64,000 nt of DNA, from assembly GCA_008828725.1 (NCBI GenBank), contig MEHQ01002060.1:502717-566716 (forward strand), in the 5' to 3' direction. Positions 10,401-22,400 of this stretch are shown piece after piece. Made by a program: the position numbers and the translations under genes. The stretch comes from Saccharina japonica. Taxonomy: Eukaryota > Sar > Phaeophyceae > Laminariales > Laminariaceae. How positions within the stretch are numbered: position 1 is the stretch's first letter; every line of letters begins with the position of its first letter. The notes under the pieces are model-generated. The model was not told the DNA's origin. It did not search any database and saw only the letters and a program-made list of their open reading frames with translations.

Positions 10401-13400
10401 ATAACATTATGCTGTGTTTCCACTCTAACTCTAAGTAAAACCAGCTTGAAAATGCATATTTGTCCTATTAATAGAGGGTGTGTGTATTATTATCACCACC
10501 CGTTTGATGCGGGTTGATACACATGACATCACATGGTACCCTTGGTATCGAAAGGGCTACCGGCAGTTTTAACTCATCACTTTGGGCGGTAACATAATGC
10601 ACGTTATATATTCACGATATACCCCAAACGTTGACTATATTTTCGGTCAGAGTGATACCAGATACCAAGTAGCGTGTATTCCGGGCTGGGGGCCTCCATT
10701 CACGTGCTATGGGTGGAAATATAGTTTTTTTTGTACGTTCATATCAAAGACAAATCGGTCTTTATATGTACGTCCGTAGTGTTACACCGCATCCACGCGG
10801 TGGCGGGGCTCTGGGGCGTCTGACCGCGGCAAGATTTTGCGAGCAATCTAACGCGCCAGTACGTCGATATGGAACGCCACGAACGCTATTAATAGAGATG
10901 CCCTTACAAGCTCGCGGAGCTCCGANCCCTAACACCCTAACACCCTAACACCCTAACACCCTAACACCCTAACACCCTAACACCCTAACACCCTAACACC
11001 CTAACACCCTAACACCCTAACACCCTAACACCCTAACACCCTAACACCCTAACACCCTAACACCCTAACACCCTAACACCCTAACACCCTAACACCCTAA
11101 CACCCTAACACCCTAACACCCTAACACCCTAACACCCTAACACCCTAACACCCTAACACCCTAACACCCTAACACCCTAACACCCTAACACCCTAACACC
11201 CTAACACCCTAACACCCTAACACCCTAACACCCTAACACCCTAACACCCTAACACCCTAACACCCTAACACCCTAACACCCTAACACCCTAACACCCTAA
11301 CACCCTAACACCCTAACACCCTAACACCCTAACACCCTAACACCCTAACACCCTAACACCCTAACACCCTAACACCCTAACACCCTAACACCCTAACACC
11401 CTAACACCCTAACACCCTAACACCCTAACATCCTAACATCCTAACACCCTAACACCCTAACACCCTAACACCCTAACACCCTAAGGGCCTAGAAGAGAGC
11501 TCCACAATAATCTCAAATCTGAGTTCTCCGGCAAAAATAAGAAATTCGGAAGCGGTTTTTTACTAAAGTTAAGGTGGAACAAGACACCCTTTCAGACCTC
11601 GGACATATCAGGTAAACCATCTACAGATCATACAGATCATCTACAGATAGATCATTCAGATCATCTAGATCATCCACAAAGTAGACCCTAACCATGACAT
11701 GTTGTGTGGAGAGCATCCGTGCAGCAGTGCTTACCAAAACCAGGAAACATAGCCCTAGATCGTTGTTTACGGCTCCCACCCGGCAACATGGTCTATGTAG
11801 ACCATACAGAGCATACAGATCATACAGATCAGGGGTACATCTTCCACTGAAAGATCTAAATCATTAGTAAGTGGTAATCGACGATCTGTCCAATGTGTGT
11901 GCACCGTTTTCACATATCATATCTATTCTGGGCCAGCATCTCGATCCCTCGCTATACGTAGAGAGCCGGTGCTACTTACTGCACGCGTTTGATGATGAAG
12001 GGTGCGAATCGCGGGAGTGGGTGTGTGTCGACGAGAGATTATACTTCGCGTGCCAACGACTATTTTTCAGTAGTTACAGTGGTAGCAGTTTGGGTGGTCC
12101 GAGCCCTGTTTTCACCGGTCGATGATGTACGGAAATGTAAGCACTTTTTGGTCTTGATATTTATACCCCAACGATCCTTACATTTCCACCCAGAGTGATA
12201 CCGCATAACACGCATAACACGCACGAAAAATCCACACCCTGGGACTTATTTCAGACTCGATTTTCTCCGAAATGTGGGCGGGGCGGCAAAAAACACACAA
12301 CGGCAATAATAGTGCCGTTGGAAAAATCGCCTCGAGATCTTTCCACACTGACAGGTCGCTTGGCATTGATAACATTATGCTGTGTTTCCACTCTAACTCT
12401 AAGTAAAACCAGCTTGAAAATTGCACATTTGTCCTATTAATAGAGGGTGTGTGTATTATTATCACCACCCGTTTGATACGGGTTGATACACATGACATCA
12501 CATGGTACCCTTGGTATCGAAAGGGCTACCGGCAGTTTTAACTCATCACTTTGGGCGGTAACATAATGCACGTTATATATTCACGATATACCCCAAACGT
12601 TGACTATATTTTCGGTCAGAGTGATACCAGATACCAAGTAGCGTGTATTCCGGGCTGGGGGCCTCCATTCACGTGCTATGGGTGGAAATATAGTTTTTTT
12701 TGTACGTTCATATCAAAGACAAATCGGTCTTTATATGTACGTCCGTAGTGTTACACCGCATCCACGCGGTGGCGGGGCTCTGGGGCGTCTGACCGCGGCA
12801 AGATTTTGCGAGCAATCTAACGCGCCAGTACGTCGATATGGAACGCCACGAACGCTATTAATAGAGATGCCCTTACAAGCTCGCGGAGCTCCGATAGAGA
12901 CGTCCATCTAACCGCGAGAAATCTCTGCGAAACGGCATTATCATACTGCTGTTATAGTCTAAACATGTTGGCCTTCCGACAATGTGCGGTATGTACAAGG
13001 TATAAGCGGTATGCGGTATGCAGTACAAGGTGCAGCATAATTTCGCACACCGGGCAGATCGTCGATTCCGGCTTCGTGGTCTAGGTCTTTCAAAGGGCAG
13101 ATACATTATTATCTGTTCTGTAGGGTCTTGCTCGCATTGCCGGCTGGGAGCCGGATCACCCGCATAAACCTAGAACATGTTTCCTGGGTTAGATCTGGGC
13201 TTATTATACAGATCCTGCTCAATTTACCATATTATCATAGCGGAATGTTTAGGATCTCGATTATCTATATGTAGATGATCTGTCTGTAGATAATCTATCT
13301 GTAGATGATCTATATGTAGATCATCTGTCTGTTGATGATGTGTCTGTAGATGGTCTGTAGGATCTGTCTGACGTGTGTAAGCTTTGACGACGATCACTCA

Positions 13401-16400
13401 TGAATAGCTACGTACAGAGAAAAAGGAGTACGTATGGTATCCCCTCTCCCCTCTCCCCTCTTGCGGCATTATGGTTTGTAGCAAGTGTCCCCTCGTCATA
13501 CCTGGCAGGCGTTGTCGATTTTTTCGCCTGCCTGGGTGATGAATCTCTCGCCTGGGTGAATTCCGAAGTCATCCTTATTGCAAGCAACTATTAATAATAC
13601 GAGAAGCTATAACCTTGAAGCATCGCTAAGCGCCCTTGTGTGAGTGTGCAGAGCAGTACCAGAGGCACACCTGCTAGCAGTAGTCGGTCCCTATGCTCAT
13701 ACTGCCCCGCTTATGCTCTTAACAGCGGTTTGACACGTGCTAAGTACGTGTCAAGGCATTAGTCCGTTGGGATACTGGTAAAAAATTACCCACTTACCTA
13801 CCCAATCTAAGCCTTAGAACACTCCCCCCCCCTGGAACGGACCGGATAATATACGGGTCGACGCGTGTGACCAACACGCGGTTCCTATTTGTGGGGATCC
13901 AGAAGTGTTTTCAGATTCTTGACATGAGGAAATTCGCTTTTTTTTTCAAATCGTTTTCATGGTGGTCGTGAGATTCGAACCCGCGACCACTACAACCCAA
14001 GTCCTGCCGACGACGCCATTTGTTAAGGCATTAGTTCGTTGGGCTACTGGTAAAAGGCTCACCAATTACCTACCCAATATAAGCCTTATGACATACCATA
14101 GCGGTATTATAGCATTTTATGGCCGGTCGCTCGGGTAGACTAATGGTCAGCTTCAAAGACTACTGGCATTGGCCCCCAAGTTCGAATCCCACCGTGGTGA
14201 GATTTTTACTTTATTTGAAAAAACAAAAAGGAATCAATTGCTGAGAGCGCCTTCGTGACGTGGGTAGGCGGAATCCGACGCAAGTCGACGAGAGAAGAGA
14301 GTGCTGAAATCTTCTCGCGATAAAAATGCAAGGCAGGAACCGTATTGGGGGGGGGGGGAAGAGCCTACTTAGTGACCCCGGGTCTGAGTTACGACTAAAG
14401 AGGGGAAGAGAAAAGAAGGGCGAAGATAATAAATGGGACGGACAAAAAAAAAATGGCCAAAACAATGGTTGGACTGGCTAACACACTCCTCAACTGGGGG
14501 CACTATACAATAAAGCATGCCGTATCAGGAATGCCATATTGGACATGCGGCTTATTAGGCATGCCTTATTCGACATGCGGCTTATTAGGCATGCCTCATT
14601 GGACATGCGCCTTATCAGGAATGCCTTATTGTCGGAATTCGATAATTTTAGTCATTTATCCGGGCCGTGGGGTTACTTCATTTTTGGGTAAATCGTATAT
14701 ATAATACGATGTTCCATACTAATAGTAGTATAAATCTACCTCACTTGAGGACAGGAGCCTTATGAAGAAAAGTGGGGGCATTGCTACGTACCCCCCCACG
14801 GTAGCATGCGTCGTTTCGGCGGTTTCCAAAAGCAGAGTTGACATTGCTGCGTATTGCTCACCAGACGCCTGTCGTCTAGCCTCTGCATGCTCACGACGCC
14901 CACGACGAGCGCCTTCAGCGCCACCGAAAGCCACAAATACAGCCCTAGCGGCCCCTTATCCCAGCACGAGAGAGCGGCCGCCATCTGGGTCGCCATCTGA
15001 ATCATCGCGTGCCAGCGCCACTCCACGTGCTGTAACGCCTGTAGCAGGAGCAGTAGCAGGAGTAGGAGCAGTATAGCGGTAATAGTAGCAGTAGCAGCAG
15101 TGTTGACACATGTCGATGGTGGTGCAGTTATCAAGAGTAAGATAATGAATGCGCAAATAGCACCAGATTATCGAAGGTTAAGTTTCACTTGTGAGTCAGT
15201 TAATTTTTCACTGTCTCTCTCTACCGACCACTGACGGGAGGGCAGCAAACAACAGGCGGAAGAAGCAGCAGTACCACTCGCTCACCATCAATCAGCTCTC
15301 GACGTACACAAAAGGGTAATTACCTTAACGAACGCAAAACAAAAACAAAAACACGATTTCGTGGCATTCATTTGGAAGTTTGTGTGAGGTGACTACCGTA
15401 GTAGTACCACAGCGGGATACGCACTATCCCTTGCCAGGTTTACCCCCAACCCTTGTTGTTGTTGTTTTCACATTAACTCTTGTAAAACAAAACTAGGGTC
15501 CGTGTATATGTAGCAGTTGTCACGTCTGTTTTACCTGGAAGAGATCGCTCTCGCAGCTGTGGTGGTAGCACCTCCTGGCTTGGAAGGGTAACGCCAGCCC
15601 GACCGCGGCCAGCGAAAGCCAACCACCGCCGTAGCCTAGATCTCTAGTCGCCAACACCCCTTCCAAAGCTGCCATTGCTCTCCCGACTACTACTGCCAGG
15701 CTGCCCCAAAGGCACCCAATGTTGAAAAGACTGAAAAAAAAAATCGGGCGTAGGAAAGAAGAAAAATAAAAAAGCGGTGGGGAAGACAAAAACAGGCACG
15801 TGTTCCGACAAGCGTAGGGAGGGGTAGCGTAGTAGTAGCGTTATAGGCATGTTGCAGCAGGATGAGCTTCAACGCTGATCACCGTTAAAAACAACATCCC
15901 CCGAAAGAAGGAAATATACGCTAAATGAATCACATGCGCGATGAAAATGAAGAGGGGGGCGGGACATGTGACGACGGCTTGTTCACGCGGCCGTTCGTTT
16001 AAGCGTAGAAACAACTCCTTCCTGTGAGCTAGTCTCGAAAAACAAATAAAACAAATGTCGCGATAAAAAATAAGAAAATGTGTCTGCCGGGCTGGGGCGC
16101 TTTCACGCAACTGTTAATACTACATCCGGCCGTGCGTCGCCTCCCGCTTATAATAAGAGGGAGAAACAGGGTAAGGGGAGGGATCGGGCTTCCGTTGACC
16201 AGCAGAAAGAGACGAAAGAGAGCCACGAAAAATTACCAGGGCTGTTCACGGGTCAGTTTAAAAACTCGCGGGTCGGGTCGGATGCGATCACTTAACCCGA
16301 CCCGACCCGACCCGACCCGATCCGACCCGACTCGTGAGTTTTTGAAGAGCCCCTGCCCCGTGAACAGCACTGGCAATAACAGCTTCGGCCACACTTACCA

Positions 16401-19400
16401 AGGGGACAGGGGACAGGGGACAATACATCATACATCATATATAATATATCATACATCATACATCACACATCATACATGTACGATGTACTCCTGTGCATAC
16501 AACGTCAAAGCTCAGATGTGCGGCACGCGCGTACTGCGCGACAGACATTACTCCAACTGGTCAGGGAATCGCTCATCACACTAGTAATAGACGATAGACG
16601 ATTGATTGCAATGGTCGTACGTACTGCTGTCGCACTTGTCCTAGGGTTCTAAAAGACTAAATAGTTGTACCCCCCCTCTCTTTCTCTTTCCCATGGAGCT
16701 GCAGATAGTCGCCCGGACGAAAACGGAGCTAACACGCATCTGACAGCTCGGACCAGATCAGATCAAATCAGATCAAATCAGATCGGATCAGATTCAGATC
16801 AAATCCGATCAGATCAGATCAGATCAGATTCAGATAAAATCAGATAAAATCAGATAAAATCAGATCGGATCAGATTTAGATCAAATCCGATCAGATCAGA
16901 TCAGATCAGATTCAGATAAAATCAGATCAGATCAGATCAGATCAGATCAGCATTTGATGCCGTTTGATGATCTAAATATTTCGGGGCAGATAGATCCCTG
17001 TTTGGTTTGTACATGTGATATATCTATATGATCTGTACGACACCGCTCTTGCGCACATGGTTGCCCGCTGGGGTCTGTACGATACGGCCCTTACACAGTA
17101 TCTCCATAACGTCAAGTACATTACCTATGCGCAGTAGATCGTCATCTAGCTCGTCATCTATATCGTCATCGAGGTCGTCATCTAGGTCGTCATCTAGGTC
17201 GTCATCTAGATCGTCATCCAGATCGTTATCTAGATCATCATCTGCTCGGTGTAGGGAAAATAAATGAATACAGTATTATTATACTTCGAAGTATATTGTT
17301 AAATATCATTATATATGATCTCTCTCACCTAATTGCCACGACGAAGTCGAGGACGATCAAGGCATTCCCCACCGCAACCTTAAACAGGAAGTAGCAAACG
17401 TCCTCGCTTGTCACCCACGGCTGGCCGGGACTGTCCCTGTCGTTCCCGTACTCGCTGTGTGCGCCGTCTTCTTGAGCCGCCGCCACCGCCGCAGCCGCCG
17501 CCCCAACTTCGAGGTCCAAGTACGCCTGCCGCTCAGCAAAATATTTCCGCCCCCCCCCTGCCGCGGTTGTCCTCTCGCTGCCCGTTCTCGCGAGCGATCC
17601 TCGGAACGATCCGTGGAACGATCCGTGGAACGATCCTGAGATCCCACCACCGCCTCTCGTCAGGGTGGTTCTTAATCGGGGTGGTCTTTCGCCGCTGCCG
17701 CTGCCGCCGCCGCCTCCGCCGGGAATCCTAATCGTTGCCGGCACGGCGGACCGCTTCGAGGCGAGGGACTGTTGACGTTCCAGAATAACGAACGATCGGG
17801 CCATTGACGAGGCTGCTCGCAGCACCGGGCGGCGGATGCCGGTGACGGTGCTGACGAAGTGCTCGCGACTGTCGATGATTCGGGGGTTTCCGCCAAACTT
17901 GAGACCTCGTGCATTTGGCCCCAGGCTGGTCTTCAGGAAGAGGGGAATAGGCAGCTGCAACACACGGGGGGAGGTGAGGGGCCGGGGGGGGGAGCGGGGT
18001 CAGGACGGGGGGATGTAACAGCGGTGCGGTACAGCGGTGAACATGTTTGCGGTATATACGGTACAGCGGTGAGAATGATCGTGGTACGGTACAGCGGTGA
18101 GAATGGTCGCGGTACGGTACAGTCGTGAAAACGTTCGGGGTACGGTACGGCGACGAGAATGTTCGCGGTACGGTACAGCGGTGAGCATGGTCGTGGTACG
18201 GTACAGCGGTGAGAATGGTTCGGGTACGGTACAACGGTTAAAAATGTTCGCGGTACCCTACAGCGGTGGAAATGTCCGTGGTACGGTTCAGCCGTGAAAA
18301 TGTTCGTGGTACGGTACAGCGTTGAAAATGTTCGCGGTATGTATGGTACAGCCGTAAACCAAATGCTCGCGGTACGGTGCGGCGGTGAGAATGGTCGTGG
18401 TACGGTACAGCGGTGAGAATGGTCGGGGTACGGTACAACGGTAAACATGTTTACGGTACCGTACAGCGGTGGAAATGTTCGCGGTAAGGTACAGCATGGA
18501 AAATGTTCGCGGAATATCCAGTACATCGGTGCCATCTTCGGGCCAGGTCGTCCACGGTTATGTGATGGGAAGTCAATCCCCCAAGACTAGCCCTGCCTGT
18601 CTGCCTGTTTCGGTGGGTGCTGACCGTTAACAGACGGATCGCAACCCCTGGGAGATTATCTTGAGGTCCAGGCTTGACAGTCAGATGAGCCTCCGATTGT
18701 GATTTTGCTAGATGTACACTAACATGTTCATGTACCGGTAACTGCTAGCTCGAGGGTTGTGGTGCACACTTCCCCCTCCCCCCCTACCTTGTACACTTCA
18801 ACCGCCCCCCACCAGCCTAACAAGCGGTTCTTAGTAGGAGCAGCTCACCCTTCATGCGACTCGCCAAACCTCACGGCGCTTCGCCTCTGGTGCTAGCAAT
18901 GTCGGCCTGGTCGGTGAAAACCCGACATGCTCCGTCCCGGCATTGTAGGGATGCGAGGGTCTATGGTCATACGACTACGGCCATGCATGAAATGAGTACA
19001 CCCCCCCCCCCCCGTCTCGAAAGGGGTGCGTGGTCAATGGTCCAATAACTTAGGCAAAGAGTATCAATGCAACGACGGGGTTTCCACTCTAGAAGACGCC
19101 AGGGTCGGCCATTTGTCAAGATGCCGAGGTCAGGAGGTATCGATATCGTATACCGGTATACTAGAAAGTCAAAAACGGAAAATGATACCCTGCTCTCGAC
19201 AAAATTGCTCGGAAGAGCTCGATAAAGGTTTTAAGGGGGAGGGCTCGACAAAAGTTGTTATGCGTGGAGTGTATGTACCAAAGCGAACACGTGGCGCATA
19301 CAGACAAACCCGCCGGGAATTTTGACGTCGCCGTTCCGCTCCGTCCTCGAAAGCACGTGCCGGGATTTGCTGCAAGGGGCTGAAAACACTGAAAACATAC

Positions 19401-22400
19401 ATGTCGTGACGACGCATGCTATACCACTCTGTAACTAAATATAATCACCATTTTCATTTAATTTTAGTGTACAAAAGGTTCTTATTTTTCGTGACAGAGT
19501 GGTATGCGGTAGAGGTGCACGATGTTTTTGCCTTCTGAGGGTGGTCGCTTATCCCACACTAATTCCAAGTAGTTTGTCCCCAAAAACGGGGGACCGGTTC
19601 TTAAGGGGTTAAGGAGCTCTCTGTACTATTAATAGCAGTAGTACTTCACCCAAAAAAGTTTGTTTTTTTTTTGAGGGAAATAAAAGTGCTACGACGTACG
19701 ACCCGATGAAGATTCCCATGGCTGAATGTAAGCATGCAACGAAAAATATTGCATCACAAGACCGAAAATCCGAAAAAAAAAAATGTTTAGGACTGCGGTC
19801 CCGAAGTGGGGACAAAAAACACTTGGAATTAGAGTGAAGTATGTAGTTCTAGACAGTGCACTTCGAAAAGGGTTAAGGAGCCTTTGATATTAATAGGCCA
19901 TTCAGAAAACTTTTCAGCCAAAAAAAGGTACAGTACCTCTATCAGATCATCTAAATCAGTGAATCCGTAAATCAGAGATACATACTTCTGTCCCAAAAGA
20001 ACTAGATCGTCCAACGGGGATCTGATCATCTGATCTGCTCCATGTGTAAAAGCATATACCGCTCTGTCTGCAAATGTATTCCCCGTTTAATAGTTGATAA
20101 AGGGGTACGTAATATATTCCCGGTAGGGGCCAGAGCGGCACGCAATATCCGGAATTGCTGCAAGGGACTGGAAAAGCACATACATATCGTGCAGATCACG
20201 TGTATAGATCAGGGATTTGTCTAGCTGCCCTGACAGAACTAGCTCGTCAGGTGGGGATCTGATCATCTGATCTGTCTGATCTGTCTGATCTGCCTGCTCT
20301 GTCTGATCTGTCTGATCTGTCTGATCTGTCTGATCTGTCTGATCTGTCTGATCTGTCTGATGTGTGTACACCATGTTCGGAACTGGTGCAAGAGACTGGA
20401 AGGGCTTACAAGTACCTGCAAGGGACTACAAGGGACTACAAGGGACTACAAGGGACTACAAGGAATTACAAGGGAATACAAGGGAATACAAGGGAATACA
20501 AGGAATGACAAGCGATTGGAAGGGACTGCAAGGAATTGCAAGGGACAGCAAGGGGCAAGAAAAGACAAGCATCCCACAAAGATCAAAGACCAAACACCAA
20601 AGACCAAAGGCATTCATACCTCCCCGTGCAAGTTGTTCCTCTCGATGTCCAGCTCTCTCAGGTCCCGGACATGCCTGAGCTGACGCGACACCCTTCCCGT
20701 GAGCCGATTCCCCCCAAGGTAAAGCCTCTGCAGACCCTCGCAGTTGACGACCACTCGCTCGGGAATGTTACCCTCCAGGTTGTTGTCGTTCAGGTACAGG
20801 TCTTGCAGCTGTCAACAAAGCGGTTGCCGTTAACATTGTTGAGAGTCGATTGGCGGACACGATACAAGTCTTGCAGCTGTCAACACAGCAGTCACCCGTT
20901 AAGCTTTCCACATAAACCGTGAGGCGCTCGCGAGGGAGGGGGTGATTTTTAACCATCCCCTCGTGTCACGTGGCGTTAGTGCGGCTGACCCCCCCCCTGT
21001 CATACGACTGCGGCCGTGCACGACATGAGTACACCCCCCCCCCTCCCGGAGGGGCGAATCTGCAGAAAAAGAAAGGGAGTGTTGATCATCGATTTGTTTT
21101 TTTTTCTGACCGCCCCTGGCGGGCTTAAGAAAAATGTGAAACATTTTGTTTGACGCGATGACCTACCTTGTGAAGATGACCCAGCTGCCATGGTATGGAC
21201 CCCTTGAACCGGTTTTCCCCCAGCACCAACCCGCGCAGTTGCGACAGCTCCCCCACCCAGTCGGGAATCGTGCCGGTCAAACGGTTCTTTGATTTAAAAA
21301 AAACGGTTTTATTTGGACGCACATGATGAGCGGCCAGCGTGTGGGTGGCGGGGCGAGCGAAACAAAAGACCCCAAGTCAGAGCGCACATTCGGGGGTTCA
21401 AAGTACAGATATATAAATGCGTATATAGTGTTGACCCACGGCAACGCTAGGGTAGGGCGAGGGTTAGGCTTAGGGTGGGGGTTAGGTTAAGGGTTCTTTG
21501 ACCCGGCAGCGGGCGGCCGTGTTGCTGGCCATAATACTCCCAAGTGCACCTCATGCTAGCGCGTGGCCCATTGTTTTTCTACGCCCGGCCTCGAAGACAT
21601 CAACGACGTAAATATCAGAGCTATCTGGTATTATCCATAAGGGTATGTGCTAAGTTCTTAGAAGACGTCACACCGGGGTAATGAAATATGTACCTGGTGC
21701 TATTACGGGAAGGGGCATTGTAAACACTAGTAAATAGGACCAAATATTACGAGTAAAAATAGGTGAATATATAGGTTTTTGTGTGTACCTTAGGTCCTAT
21801 TTACTATGGCCCCCCGTAATAATAGATAGTTAAAGCCTGTTTCAAGGTCCTTAAGGCAAAGTATCGTTGAACCTGTTTTCGTTTTAATCCATTAGCCCTT
21901 TTAGGCGTGCGGTTTATTATTAAATAGGACTGCAGTCCCGTTGTGGGGACAAAACACTGGGAATTAGAGTAAGATTTAGGTACATGTACTGATAGACTGA
22001 TAGTACAGCAGTGCACTGCTAAAAGACCAAAAGGGTTAAGGCCCAGTCCGTTTACAAGAAGACAGCCCGGTCGATCAAAACGCCTCGATATGTTGTTGTT
22101 TCCGGTGGCATATTCGTGCTCGACCTCGGCTTACCTGATGCAAGTAGAGATACCGCAGCCCCCTGAGGCTGCGAAGAGCGCCCGGTATCTCCCCGCAGAG
22201 CTTGTTGTAGTGCAGGTACAGCTCCTCCAGACAGAGGCACGTCGACAGCTCCGGTGGAATTGGCCCCTCCTGCTCCGTCCATCCGTCGGTCGCACAAAAC
22301 GTTTTCGTCGGTAAAAGGGTGAAATTTTAGTGTCGATAGAATAAGACGTTTCCGTCCGTTGAATGAAACGTTCCAGTTGGTTCAATGAAACGTGTCCGTC

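Noticed and set aside
9904-12911. Pairs of identical ~80-107-residue frames
   Set aside because: They are copies of one another because the 1.4-kb segment is duplicated in the assembly; no coding signal.
14121-14202. Functional tRNA gene
   Set aside because: A and B boxes are present but the T-stem and acceptor stem do not pair; better explained as a SINE head.
21440-21500. Telomere remnant (GGGTTAGGCTTAGGGTGGGGGTTAGG)
   Set aside because: Only a few irregular TTAGG-like units; too short and degenerate to call.
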